Source of the DNA: JBBDNC01 sp040877875
GTDB lineage: Bacteria; Bacteroidota; Rhodothermia; Balneolales; Balneolaceae
Direction of reading: 5' to 3'
NCBI GenBank assembly: GCA_040877875.1
Contig: JBBDNC010000146.1
Coordinates: 8,470-72,469 of the forward strand
DNA: 64,000 nucleotides
The notes below the pieces were generated by a model. That model was not told where the DNA came from. It worked only from the letters and a program-made list of their open reading frames with translations, and ran no database searches. The position numbers and the translations under genes were made by a program. Positions 1 to 8,886 of the stretch are shown here, one piece after another. How positions within the stretch are numbered: position 1 is the first letter of the stretch; every line of letters starts with the position of its first letter.

Positions 1-71
1 TTCCTTCGAGACTCAACATTCCTTCATCTTTTCCACCAGCCGGCAAACATCATTTTTCATGTATCAAACCT

Positions 72-1592
72 TCAAACATCGAATTCAACACCCTGGGCCA
101 GCGGCATGGTATCTCCCCAGTTGATTGTATTTGTCTGACGCCGCATATAGGCTTTCCAGGCATCGGATCCTGATTCTCGTCCGCCGCCGGTCTCTTTTTC
201 ACCCCCGAAGGCGCCGCCGATTTCAGCTCCGCTCGTCCCGATGTTGATATTTGCAATGCCGCAGTCAGATCCCTTGTGACTCAGAAACTGTTCAACTTCC
301 CGCATGTTGAGACTGAACAGGGCGGAACTGAGTCCTTGCCGCACACCGTTATGGAACCCGACGGCCTGTTCGAGGTCCTGGTATTTGATCAGGTAGAGGA
401 TCGGAGCAAACGTTTCCTCCTGAACGATGTTGTAATGGTTCTCCACTTCAGCTATGGCGGGGCGGACATAGTGCCCTTCCATATTTTCCAGCACTTCCCC
501 GCCGTAGACGATCTTTCCTCCTTCCCTTTGAATTTGTTCAAGGGCTTTTTGCATGGATTGTACGGCTTCCTGGTCAATCAGGGGACCCACAAGGGTCTCT
601 TCCTCCAGGGGATTACCGATGGAAATACTCTTGTAGATATCCGTAAGGCGGGTTTTGATCTGATCATATACCTCCTGATGGACAATCAGCCTTCGTGTAG
701 AGGTGCATCGCTGGCCCGCGGTTCCGACTGCACCGAACACTGAAGCCCGGACAGCCATTTCGATATCCGCATCTTTTGAGATAATGATTGCATTGTTACC
801 TCCCAACTCAAGAATGGTTTTGCCCAGTCTTTCGGCCACGGTTTTCCCAACCTGGCGTCCCATGGGGATAGAACCGGTTGCTGAAATAAGGGGCAAACGA
901 TTGTCGGTCGTCATCCACTCGCCTGCTTCGCGTCCCCCGGTAATGAAGTTAAAAATCCCTTCGGGCAGATCATTTTTTTCAAGTACCCCTGCAATAATTT
1001 TTTGAACCGCTACACTGCAAAGAGGAGTTTTCTCCGATCCTTTCCAGATGACCACATCTCCGCAAACGGCGGCAATCATTGCGTTCCAGCTATAGACGGC
1101 AACCGGGAAGTTAAATGCAGAAATGATTCCGACCGGCCCCAGGGGGTGCCACTGTTCATACATTCTGTGATTGGGCCGTTCGGAATGCATGGTTTTTCCA
1201 TAGAGCATTCTTGACTGTCCGACTGCAAAATCACAGATGTCGATCATTTCCTGCACTTCGCCCAGTCCCTCCTGATAGATTTTTCCCATTTCATAACTCA
1301 CAAGCTTCCCAAGAGCTTCTTTGTTTTTGCGGAGCTCAAGACCGATTTGACGGACTACTTCCCCCCGTTCGGGAGCAGGCACCATTCGCCAGGTCCGGAA
1401 AGCTTCCACAGCCGTTTCAGCCACCCGGTTATATTCCTCCGCGGTGGTCAGGCTTACTTCCGCAATGGAAGAACCGTCAATCGGGGTATAACTGGTAATC
1501 GATTCAGAATTCGATTTTCCGATGAACGTTCGGCCGGTGGAAGTGCCGGGGTTCGTTTCTTCCAGGCCAAGGGCTTTTAGAATTTTTTTCAT
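72..1592 (-). CDS. ALDH7-type aldehyde dehydrogenase (aminoadipate semialdehyde / piperideine-6-carboxylate dehydrogenase)
   Basis: 506-aa NAD-dependent aldehyde dehydrogenase, full length. The family signature ELGGNNAII and the catalytic cysteine motif GTAGQRCTSTRR are both present. The pattern of the whole protein, including the FNFPVAVYSWN segment and the C-terminal GGAFGGEKETGGGRESGSD block, is that of ALDH7 (antiquitin / AmaB / Pcd), which oxidises alpha-aminoadipate semialdehyde during lysine catabolism. It should be cytosolic because no signal peptide is seen. It stands alone here, transcribed away from the small ORF and RNA methyltransferase on its upstream side. No other lysine catabolic gene is in view, so the substrate is taken from the family and the subfamily call is more certain than the physiological role. 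Confidence 0.9.
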   Translation of the reverse strand: MKKILKALGLEETNPGTSTGRTFIGKSNSESITSYTPIDGSSIAEVSLTTAEEYNRVAETAVEAFRTWRMVPAPERGEVVRQIGLELRKNKEALGKLVSYEMGKIYQEGLGEVQEMIDICDFAVGQSRMLYGKTMHSERPNHRMYEQWHPLGPVGIISAFNFPVAVYSWNAMIAAVCGDVVIWKGSEKTPLCSVAVQKIIAGVLEKNDLPEGIFNFITGGREAGEWMTTDNRLPLISATGSIPMGRQVGKTVAERLGKTILELGGNNAIIISKDADIEMAVRASVFGAVGTAGQRCTSTRRLIVHQEVYDQIKTRLTDIYKSISIGNPLEEETLVGPLIDQEAVQSMQKALEQIQREGGKIVYGGEVLENMEGHYVRPAIAEVENHYNIVQEETFAPILYLIKYQDLEQAVGFHNGVRQGLSSALFSLNMREVEQFLSHKGSDCGIANINIGTSGAEIGGAFGGEKETGGGRESGSDAWKAYMRRQTNTINWGDTMPLAQGVEFDV

Positions 1593-1686
1593 CGCTTGTT
1601 TTAGAGTTTGATTGTCATTTCCTTTCTTTGATGAAATATAGGAGCCCGCAGAGGCTTTCCCAATTTACTTGAGAAAACGATTCCCG

Positions 1687-1845
1687 ATGATCATACATTT
1701 TGAGAAAGGACGTCCGGGGGGAAAGGAAATTATCAGTTCAAGCAGGGGGGAGCCACTGGAGTCAGATGTCTATTATGACAGGTATCTATTTAAAGGGTTC
1801 GGCACACTCACTGTCCATGTCAATTCAGACCTGATACGCAAATGA
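1687..1845 (+). CDS. possible 52-aa small protein coupled to the downstream RNA methyltransferase
   Basis: A 52-codon ORF runs ATG to TGA and its stop overlaps the next gene's start in an ATGA arrangement (1842-1845), a hallmark of translational coupling. The peptide starts MIIHFEKGRPGG and ends LTVHVNSDLIRK. No family is recognised, there is no signal peptide, and no clear Shine-Dalgarno sequence precedes it; an in-frame TTG lies at 1669. The overlap is the main support. It may instead be a chance ORF in the leader of the methyltransferase gene. Confidence 0.35.
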   Translation: MIIHFEKGRPGGKEIISSSRGEPLESDVYYDRYLFKGFGTLTVHVNSDLIRK

Positions 1846-2615
1846 ATAGTCGAAACAAAGCCTCGAATCGTCAGATTAAAAAATGGCGAAAATTACAGCA
1901 GGGTAAATACCGGCAGAAAGAAGGATTATTTCTGGCTGAGGGGGAACGGTGTGTAAGTCAGATTCTGGGTAACAGGGCATTGGTGGTTAAAGAGCTGGTC
2001 GTGGATGAAAATTTTGAAATTACCGAACGGATTTCGAGTTCAGGGCTTGGAATTTATTCTGTCTCAACGGCCGAATTGGATGAAATTACCGATACGGAAA
2101 ATCCCCAGGGAATTCTGGCTGTTTGCCGGATTCCGGAAGAGAGAGAGCTTGTTGATTTAGCACGGAAATCTGGAATTCTGATTGCTACGGATGAAATTCA
2201 GGACCCCGGAAATCTCGGAACGATTCTCCGAACGGCTGTCTGGTTCGGTGCGGCCGGACTGCTGGCGGGTAAAGGGAGTGTGGATCCCTGGCATCCGAAA
2301 GTGGTTCGGAGTACGGCAGGGGCCACAGGGGTGTTGCCCATCATAAAAGGGGATTTAAGAAACATGTTAAAGAGTTTGTCTGACGAGGGTTGGGAAATCC
2401 TTCTTCTTGACAAGGGGAGGGAATCGGAAAATTTACGAGAGGTCAAAAAATTTGAAAAAGCCGTAATTACCGTTGGCAATGAGGCTAAAGGCATCTGTGA
2501 GGATCTGTTGGGCGAAGGCTGGAAAACCGTGAAAATAGGGGGAGAGATGGATGGTGTGGAAAGTTTGAATGCGGCAATTGCTACCGGTATTGCTTTATAT
2601 CATTTCTGCAGGTGA
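1842..2615 (+). CDS. TrmH/SpoU family RNA 2'-O-methyltransferase
   Basis: 257-aa protein of the SPOUT superfamily, which transfers methyl from S-adenosylmethionine to a ribose 2'-OH in rRNA or tRNA. The N-terminal ~85 residues match the substrate-binding domain seen in RlmB-type enzymes (the KYRQKEGLFLAEGERCV segment). The catalytic domain shows motif 1 (DEIQDPGNLGTILRTA) and the C-terminal knot region (VTVGNEAKGI, then VESLNAAIATGIALY). The target nucleotide cannot be told from sequence, so no symbol is given. Its ATG overlaps the stop of a possible 52-aa ORF. It converges with murI. Confidence 0.9.
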   Translation: MNSRNKASNRQIKKWRKLQQGKYRQKEGLFLAEGERCVSQILGNRALVVKELVVDENFEITERISSSGLGIYSVSTAELDEITDTENPQGILAVCRIPEERELVDLARKSGILIATDEIQDPGNLGTILRTAVWFGAAGLLAGKGSVDPWHPKVVRSTAGATGVLPIIKGDLRNMLKSLSDEGWEILLLDKGRESENLREVKKFEKAVITVGNEAKGICEDLLGEGWKTVKIGGEMDGVESLNAAIATGIALYHFCR

Positions 2616-2707
2616 CTCCCTCCCTTCGCCTCTATCCGATTCGCCCAGCCTTTTTTAAGATTAAATGAATCACCTGAAAAGAAAGCGATAGATTGCCGGG
2701 AGTTTCA

Positions 2708-3520
2708 TTAGTCGGGATCGACGATTTCGACGTGGTCAATTTTTCGTCCCAAAAAACGCTCTGCGAGTTCCTGGAAGCGCTGGGGACGGTCACTGACGTA
2801 GCATTGAAACCGGCCATCTGAAGTGGAGGGATTGACAAGGTTCAAAGTTTTGAGTGCTGTTTTTGCCGAGGAAGCGATGGCGTCGGCTGAATCAATGATT
2901 TCGAGAGGATGACTTTTAAATAGTGTCCGGATGGAAGACTTGAAGAGAGGATAATGTGTACATCCCAGGATCAACGTCCGGACTCCGTTATTCCGGAAAG
3001 GACTTAAATAGATGTCAAGGGCTTTCATGGCAACCTCATTATCGATCCATCCTTCTTCTGCCAGCGGGACTAAAAGCGGACATGCTTTTGAAATGACATC
3101 TATGTCAGGGTTCTTCTTTTTCAACGCATTTTCATAGGCGTTCGACCCGATGGTTGCAAGGGTGCCGATGACTCCAATACTGTTTGAACCTGTATCTATT
3201 GCGGTCTTCGTACCGGCTTCAATAACATCCAAAACCGGGGTCTTTCCGGCAATATTTTCAACAGTTTCGCGGGCCACAGCGGATACGGTATTACAGGCGA
3301 TGAGGATTATTTTAACATTGTGTTGCAGCAGAAAACGGGTAATCTGGCTTGCATACCGTTGAATAACCTGGCCGGACTTAATGCCGTAGGGAACTCTTGC
3401 CGTATCCCCGAAATAAATGATATCCTCATTCGGCAGTTTGTCCATCACAGCTTTTGCAACGGTGAGTCCGCCGATTCCTGAGTCGAAAATGCCAATGGGT
3501 GATGTAGGATTGGAAGCCAT
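2708..3520 (-). CDS. murI: glutamate racemase
   Basis: 270-aa cofactor-independent glutamate racemase, which makes D-glutamate for peptidoglycan. The start motif GIFDSGIGGLTVAKAV and both catalytic cysteines are present, in ACNTVSAVA and LGCTHYPLF. Length is normal for the family. It is probably monocistronic: the upstream side is a ~500-bp non-coding stretch filled with palindromic elements, and the downstream side converges with the RNA methyltransferase gene. Confidence 0.95.
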   Translation of the reverse strand: MASNPTSPIGIFDSGIGGLTVAKAVMDKLPNEDIIYFGDTARVPYGIKSGQVIQRYASQITRFLLQHNVKIILIACNTVSAVARETVENIAGKTPVLDVIEAGTKTAIDTGSNSIGVIGTLATIGSNAYENALKKKNPDIDVISKACPLLVPLAEEGWIDNEVAMKALDIYLSPFRNNGVRTLILGCTHYPLFKSSIRTLFKSHPLEIIDSADAIASSAKTALKTLNLVNPSTSDGRFQCYVSDRPQRFQELAERFLGRKIDHVEIVDPD

Positions 3521-3628
3521 AGCCTGAATTATTCACAAATTTTAAGAAATAATAATTTAAGTTTAATTAAAACAGCAATTTACATTTATTCATGTTATTG
3601 AACTCAATTTTCGTCTGGGCTACTCTGC

Positions 3629-3731
3629 GAAATTTAACTGTGTGCTGCGTTGTCCCGGAAATGGTCTGCTCAACGTACTTAGGTACGTTTCCTCCCCCAT
3701 TTCCGGGACGCCTTGCCCACAGCCAAATTTC
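3629..3731. repeat. nested palindromic repeat element (REP/MITE-like)
   Basis: About 103 bp forming an almost complete hairpin with three nested inverted repeats. The outer arms begin GAAATTTAACTG and end CAGCCAAATTTC (imperfect). The middle arms GTCCCGGAAATGG (3652-3664) and CCATTTCCGGGAC (3697-3709) are perfect. The innermost arms are AACGTAC (3672-3678) and GTACGTT (3683-3689). No protein is supported here; an ORF on the minus strand simply reads through the palindrome. It resembles non-autonomous palindromic repeats, but no second copy was found in the window. Confidence 0.6.
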
Positions 3732-3830
3732 TAGGTGAATAATCCAGGATAGAAAGATATTAAATGCGTAGTCAACGCAGGGGAAAGTAGAAAAAGAGCA
3801 ACTGAGAAGAAATAAATTTAAAAACAACCA

Positions 3831-3992
3831 AGTGTCGTGTCAACCATACTCTTATGGGACCAAGTCTGTCTCTTTTTCCTTCTGGCTTCTTTAAAACACC
3901 GGTGCGTAGCTACGGCTATGCACCGGTGTTTTGCATTGCCAGAAGAAAAAATCTCCGCGACTTATCCCATATCGCATGGTTGACACGACACT
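3831..3992. repeat. 162-bp palindromic MITE-like element, copy 1
   Basis: Bounded by perfect 17-bp inverted repeats: AGTGTCGTGTCAACCAT (3831-3847) and its reverse complement (3976-3992). Inside are further arms: TTTTTCCTTCTGGC (3873-3886) against GCCAGAAGAAAAAA (3938-3951, one mismatch), and AAAACACCGGTGC (3893-3905) against GCACCGGTGTTTT (3920-3932, perfect). Nearly the whole element can fold on itself. No target-site duplication was obvious. A shorter, degraded relative lies at 18245-18350, which supports a mobile or dispersed repeat family. Confidence 0.7.
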
Positions 3993-4033
3993 AGCCGTTT
4001 TCCGGGCTACCTGAATTTCGCTTCTTCGGTTTT

Positions 4034-5119
4034 TCAGGTCACCGCTTCGGAAGCGTATGAACTGTCGGGTTTTTTGATCCGGGAGGAGGATGCCCGTACA
4101 ATCAGTTGGGGGTTTAACAAGGTTTTTCTCGGTGTAAAATCATCCTCATTCGAATTTACCTGGTCGAGGAAAAGCTGGGCTGCAAAATTACCCATTCGCT
4201 TGGTATGCTGATCCAGGGAAGTCAGCCCGGGCTCAATCACCGAACATGAAAAGTCGTTGCTGTATCCTACCAGGGCAATCTCGTCCGGGATGCTAATGCC
4301 TTGTTCCTTAAAAGTTTGAATCGCCCCCATCGCTGCAAAATCACTGGAAGAGAAGACGCCGTCAGGGGTCTGTGGTAATTGAAGTAACTGGTTGCCGAGT
4401 TTATTCCCGGTTTTAAGTATTCGGTCCGTATCCCGGATGAGGTCGGATTCGATGATAAGGTCTTCATCGACCTCCAGGTTGTGCTCCTTGAGGGCATCCC
4501 GGTATCCCTTGAGACGGTCTTTATAGATGTTAATATGCTGGCGTCCGGAGAAATGCGCAATACGCTTACAACCCTGTTCAATAAGATGCGTCACCGCTTT
4601 ATAGGCACCCAGGTAGTCGTCCGTTACTACGGCATTTGCATCGAGTGATTCACTGACCCGGTCATAGAGAACGAGGGGGACTCCACGATTTTTAATTTTT
4701 TCAAAATGAGAAATATCCGTGGTTTCCTTGGCAATGGATGCAATAATTCCATCTACCTGAATCTGCAGCAGTGCATCTATATTCAACTGTTCTTTCAGGA
4801 ATTGATCGTCCGACTGACAGATAATCAGGTTGTATCCTTCTTCCCGGATTACTTCCTCGATTCCTCTGATTACAGACGCAAAAAAATGCCGGTCGGAAGT
4901 AGGTACGATCACTCCGATTATATTGCTTTTCCCCTTTCTCAACGCGGCTGCAATATTATTAGGCTGATAGTTGAGTTTTTCAACCATCTTCCAAACGGCT
5001 TCTTTTGTTGAGTCACTAATCCTGGGGTGGTTCTTGAGGGCCCTTGAAACCGTTGATGCTGTAACGTTCAGTTCCCTGGCAATATCCGAGATAGTGGTTC
5101 TTTTCTTTTTATTCATCAA
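4034..5119 (-). CDS. LacI family transcriptional regulator
   Basis: 361-aa regulator. The N-terminal helix-turn-helix reads TISDIARELNVTASTVSRAL (residues about 9-28), followed by the hinge region NYQPNNIAAALRKGKSNIIGV and a periplasmic-binding-protein-like effector domain to the C-terminus. It is divergent from the SusC/SusD genes and so is the likely local regulator of the carbohydrate locus. LacI-type operators with the shared core TAGTGCAA(A/T)CGATT lie upstream of susC (5751-5766) and of uxaC (27432-27447). The effector is unknown; a hexuronate or xylo-oligosaccharide is a reasonable guess from the neighbours. An adjacent second ATG at 5116 is equally possible as the start. Confidence 0.93.
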   Translation of the reverse strand: MMNKKKRTTISDIARELNVTASTVSRALKNHPRISDSTKEAVWKMVEKLNYQPNNIAAALRKGKSNIIGVIVPTSDRHFFASVIRGIEEVIREEGYNLIICQSDDQFLKEQLNIDALLQIQVDGIIASIAKETTDISHFEKIKNRGVPLVLYDRVSESLDANAVVTDDYLGAYKAVTHLIEQGCKRIAHFSGRQHINIYKDRLKGYRDALKEHNLEVDEDLIIESDLIRDTDRILKTGNKLGNQLLQLPQTPDGVFSSSDFAAMGAIQTFKEQGISIPDEIALVGYSNDFSCSVIEPGLTSLDQHTKRMGNFAAQLFLDQVNSNEDDFTPRKTLLNPQLIVRASSSRIKKPDSSYASEAVT

Positions 5120-5554
5120 ATAATGGAGTTTGGGTAATCTATATAATAGAAGAACAGGCGTATTGGGGATATAAAATTTTTCAATCGAACGAACCTAATA
5201 ATACTTTTTTACTTACTATTTCAGCACCTAAAGAAAGCAAAATAATAATTTATTTGAAAAGAAGTGTTTTTTGGGTGTCTGGAGTTCTTCCAGCCCTTTC
5301 CTGAGAGGTGTTTAAAAACGAATGTTTCCCGGTTCATTATCAGCATTTTGAAATAACGTTTGCATTCCGATATTGTGAATTTTATCGGTATAATGATCGA
5401 TTAATAACGGTTCAAGAGTGACGATAGAATCAAATTTTAACACAAATTTCCATTTATTAGTTCTGTGTGAATTCTCTTCTGTGGATAGAGGGAATGGTTT
5501 CATTCAGGTTTTAAATGCAAAGACATATATCTGAAATTATCTATTATCATCCTT

Positions 5555-5577
5555 TATTAGCCTGTTGAAGGCTAATA
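5555..5577 (+). terminator. hairpin with T-rich tail in the susC upstream region
   Basis: TATTAGCC (5555-5562) and GGCTAATA (5570-5577) form a perfect 8-bp stem with a 7-nt loop, followed by TTTATTCTCTTTA. It could end a short upstream transcript or act as a leader hairpin. The tail is an imperfect T tract. Confidence 0.35.
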
Positions 5578-5750
5578 TTTATTCTCTTTACTTCCTCCAG
5601 TCCCACTTAGTCAAAAACAAGGAATGCTGTATTTTTCCCGCCGGATTTTTAAGAGGTTGAGTTCAACTGGCATCTATAAATGTAAAAAAATGTAAAATAT
5701 ATAAACTGATATTGTAATTGTATTGTGAATTATTTCTCTTAGAAAAGTAG

Positions 5751-5766
5751 TGCAATCGATTACGCA
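5751..5766. promoter_or_regulatory. LacI-type operator upstream of susC
   Basis: TGCAATCGATTACGCA has the central CG and TGCAA half-site typical of LacI-family operators. With its flank it reads TAGTGCAATCGATT, which matches the site before uxaC (27432-27447, minus strand) at 13 of 14 positions. It lies about 150 bp upstream of the susC start. Confidence 0.6.
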
Positions 5767-5912
5767 ACATGTAATCTGTTCACGTCTTTTGAGCCTGCAC
5801 CGGCTTCAAAAGCTGAGTTCTGCTGAGAACTGTCATCCTTTGGGTCATGCAGGAGCAGCCAGTATGAATTTGTAAAATTACAATCACTTAACTTGGTAAG
5901 GGATATTGTGTT

Positions 5913-8867
5913 ATGAGAAAAATAAATACGGTTAAACTGCTGATCTGCTTTCTTGCAGGTGGATTGGTTGGAGTGGGTCTATTTGACTCGGCGCAAGCAC
6001 AGAATCACACGGTAAGCGGAACGATTATCTCTTCTGCTGACGGGGAAGCGCTTCCCGGTGTGAATATTGCAGTTAAAGGGACGACAACTGGAACGACTAC
6101 AAATATTGACGGGGAGTATTCGCTGACTACTTCATCAGCGAATGATACCCTTGTCTATTCCTATATCGGGTATGAAACCCTGGAAGAACCGATTAACGGC
6201 CGGAGTACAATCGATATAGCCCTGGTTCCCCGTGCAATTGAAGGGGAGGAACTGGTGGTGGTCGGTTATGGAGCCGTTCAACGCCGGGATATTACCGGTT
6301 CGGTTACTTCCGTATCGACTCAGGATATTCAAGAAGTGCCTGTTTCGGATGCCGGACAGGCCTTGCAGGGAAGGGCTGCAGGAGTCGTGGCTCTTTCTGC
6401 CGGTAACCGTCCGGGTGAAGGAGTAACGATCCGTATTCGCGGACGCCGCTCGCTTACGGCCTCAAATGATCCGCTGTTTGTGGTGGATGGAATCCCCCTG
6501 GAAGGAAATATCGATGACATCAACCCGAGGGATATCGAGTCGATGGAAGTTCTCAAGGATGCCTCGGCTACAGCTATTTACGGTTCCAGGGGAGCGAACG
6601 GGGTTATCCTGGTAACAACCCGGCGAGGAGGGAATCATGCAACTACCGTTTCCTACTCCGGACATACGGGAATTTCGCAGGTATTGGGAACCCCCGATAT
6701 GATGAGTGGCCCCGAATTTGCAAGGATGAAGGAGCTGTCAGGTCGAGACTTTACCCCGTCCGAGCAGGATGCGATACAACGCGGAGTATCTACCGACTGG
6801 GTCGACTTGCTTCTGGATGAAGGCTACCAGCATAACCATCAATTAAGTATTCAGGGCGGAAATGAGAGTACACAGTTTGCTGTATCGGGAAACTTTTTTT
6901 TCGAGCAGGGCGTGATCAGTAATCAGGATTTTAACCGGAATACATTCCGGGTGAACCTGGACCACTCGATTTCCGACCGGTTCAGAATCGGTACATCCAC
7001 CCAGATTTCAAACCAGGTTCAAAATTGGGGATCCAACCCTTACGGACAGGCGCTGGCGACGAATCCGCTGGCCGAACCTTTTGATGATGAGGGGAATCTG
7101 ATCTACCGGCCGGGCGCCGACCCTCTTATTTTTAACCCCCTGGCCGACCTGGAAGAAGGAGTGTATTTGGACGAGAGAACACGTCTGAGGGTATTCAGTA
7201 ATATTTTTGCTGAATACGATCTCCTGGAGAACGTAAACTACCGGATGAACTTCGGGCCGGATTTTAAGGACTACCGGCGCGGGGTGTTTCAGGGAAGCCT
7301 GACGACCGCCCGCCAGTTCGGGAGCCCTTATGCCGAGAAAGAACATAACCGGCAGCTGACCTATACCTTTGAAAATATTCTTACCTATACGGAAGATATA
7401 GGAGAAAACCATGCCTTTGATGTGACCGGTCTTTACAGTATCCAGTCCTCAACCGAAGAGTGGTCGGATGTGTCAGCATCAGAACTGCCGTATGAGCATC
7501 AGAAGTTCCACAACATCGGAACCGGTGCCCGCATTGAAGGTCTTGGAAGTGAACTGGAAGAATGGGGAATCATGTCCTTCATGGGGCGCCTCAATTACCG
7601 GTTGATGGACCGCTACTTGTTGACGATTACCGGACGCTATGACGGATCTTCCCGACTTGCGGAAGGGAACAAGTGGGGCTTTTTCCCCTCCGTGGCTCTC
7701 GGCTGGCGTATCAACGACGAGGCATTTATGGCCGACCAGACCCTGTTTTCGGAATTACGGCTTCGGATCAGTTACGGGATAACGGGGAATACAGCCATTG
7801 ATCCCTATCAAACGAGAGGGGGGTTGTCGAGAACCAACTATTCGTTTTCTGATGAAGCGGCTTTTGGCTACAGGCCCGGATCCATTGCCAATCCCGAACT
7901 ACAGTGGGAGAAATCAGCCACAACCAACATCGGAATTGATTTTGGCTTGTGGGAAGACCGGGTTGCCGGCAGTGTTGAACTTTATGAAACTCATACGACA
8001 GACCTGTTGCTCGAGCGGAATATCCCGATTACCTCTGGTTTCAATTCCGTGCTTGAAAATATTGGTGAAACCAAGAACAGAGGATTTGAGGTGACACTTG
8101 TCACACGTAACATCAGCAATCAGAATTTTAGCTGGACAACGAATGCCAATTTCTTCGGCAATCGGGAGGAAATTTTGGACTTGTATGGAACAGGTGTTGA
8201 CGATATAGGTAACGAGTGGTTTATCGGTGAACCCCTGACAGTTTGGTACGACTATGATAAATTAGGAATCTGGCAACAGAACGAAGCGGATCAATCGGAT
8301 CAGTTCGATCTGGAACCCGGTCAGATCAAGGTTCGGGATATCAATGGCGACGGACGAATTAACGAACAGGATCGGGTTGTCCTGGGTTCAGATATGCCAA
8401 ACCTTAGCCTGGGTTTGGGTAACCGTTTCCGATATAAGGATTTTGATCTTTCAGTATTTTTGTTTGGCAGTTTCGGCCATATGATTTTCAATAATTTCAG
8501 AGTCGGAAACAGTACGATGCAGGGACGCTATAATAACCTGAACATCGATTACTGGACACCGGATAATCCAACAAACGTCCATCCAAGGCCTGATGGTACT
8601 CAAGAACGGCCAATATACGGCGATTCCAGGGGGTACATGACCGGTGACTTCCTCAAAGTCCGGAATATCCAGTTTGGTTATAATCTTCCGGCAACTTTCA
8701 TATCCAAAGCCGGAATCCGGTCAGCGCGTGTCTATGTAAATGCCGAAACACCGTTTGTCTTTTCCAATCTGGAAAATGGAGTGGATCCGGAGCAATATGG
8801 AGGGGTAATCGAGGCCAATGTTCCCAGTACCCGGCTATATACCGTTGGCGTTAATATCAATTTTTAA
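5913..8867 (+). CDS. SusC/RagA family TonB-linked outer membrane transporter
   Basis: 984-aa outer-membrane glycan importer. The signal peptide ends near residue 29 (DSAQA). A carboxypeptidase-regulatory-like domain follows (GTIISSADGEALPGVNIAVK), then a TonB-box-like stretch (EELVVVGYG), the plug domain with the SusC signature (ATAIYGSRGANGVILVTTRRG), and a beta-barrel that ends with the aromatic/hydrophobic strand YTVGVNINF. It takes up oligosaccharides captured by the SusD partner encoded 19 bp downstream. Neighbouring GH10 and glucuronate genes suggest a xylan-type ligand. A LacI-type operator lies upstream. Confidence 0.95.
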   Translation: MRKINTVKLLICFLAGGLVGVGLFDSAQAQNHTVSGTIISSADGEALPGVNIAVKGTTTGTTTNIDGEYSLTTSSANDTLVYSYIGYETLEEPINGRSTIDIALVPRAIEGEELVVVGYGAVQRRDITGSVTSVSTQDIQEVPVSDAGQALQGRAAGVVALSAGNRPGEGVTIRIRGRRSLTASNDPLFVVDGIPLEGNIDDINPRDIESMEVLKDASATAIYGSRGANGVILVTTRRGGNHATTVSYSGHTGISQVLGTPDMMSGPEFARMKELSGRDFTPSEQDAIQRGVSTDWVDLLLDEGYQHNHQLSIQGGNESTQFAVSGNFFFEQGVISNQDFNRNTFRVNLDHSISDRFRIGTSTQISNQVQNWGSNPYGQALATNPLAEPFDDEGNLIYRPGADPLIFNPLADLEEGVYLDERTRLRVFSNIFAEYDLLENVNYRMNFGPDFKDYRRGVFQGSLTTARQFGSPYAEKEHNRQLTYTFENILTYTEDIGENHAFDVTGLYSIQSSTEEWSDVSASELPYEHQKFHNIGTGARIEGLGSELEEWGIMSFMGRLNYRLMDRYLLTITGRYDGSSRLAEGNKWGFFPSVALGWRINDEAFMADQTLFSELRLRISYGITGNTAIDPYQTRGGLSRTNYSFSDEAAFGYRPGSIANPELQWEKSATTNIGIDFGLWEDRVAGSVELYETHTTDLLLERNIPITSGFNSVLENIGETKNRGFEVTLVTRNISNQNFSWTTNANFFGNREEILDLYGTGVDDIGNEWFIGEPLTVWYDYDKLGIWQQNEADQSDQFDLEPGQIKVRDINGDGRINEQDRVVLGSDMPNLSLGLGNRFRYKDFDLSVFLFGSFGHMIFNNFRVGNSTMQGRYNNLNIDYWTPDNPTNVHPRPDGTQERPIYGDSRGYMTGDFLKVRNIQFGYNLPATFISKAGIRSARVYVNAETPFVFSNLENGVDPEQYGGVIEANVPSTRLYTVGVNINF

Positions 8868-8886
8868 TTGAAAAGGTGTGAGTACA

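Larger units (their letters stand above)
3521..4033. other. non-coding stretch between murI and the LacI gene
   Basis: 513 bp without a supportable gene. It contains the two palindromic elements listed separately (3629-3731 and 3831-3992). The remaining sequence is AT-rich leader of murI. Confidence 0.7.
5120..5912. other. long divergent regulatory region (lacI / susC)
   Basis: About 790 bp of AT-rich DNA between divergent genes. It contains the LacI-type operator at 5751-5766 and a hairpin at 5555-5577. A 63-codon minus-strand ORF at 5312-5503 has no recognisable domain or start signal and is not called. The length suggests a long susC leader or an unrecognised small RNA. Confidence 0.5.

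Noticed and set aside
3567..3827. 86-codon minus-strand ORF between murI and the LacI gene
   Set aside because: It reads straight through the nested palindrome at 3629-3731 and has no ribosome-binding site or recognisable domain.
5312..5503. 63-codon minus-strand ORF in the susC/lacI gap
   Set aside because: No Shine-Dalgarno sequence, no domain, and AT-rich sequence in which such ORFs arise by chance.
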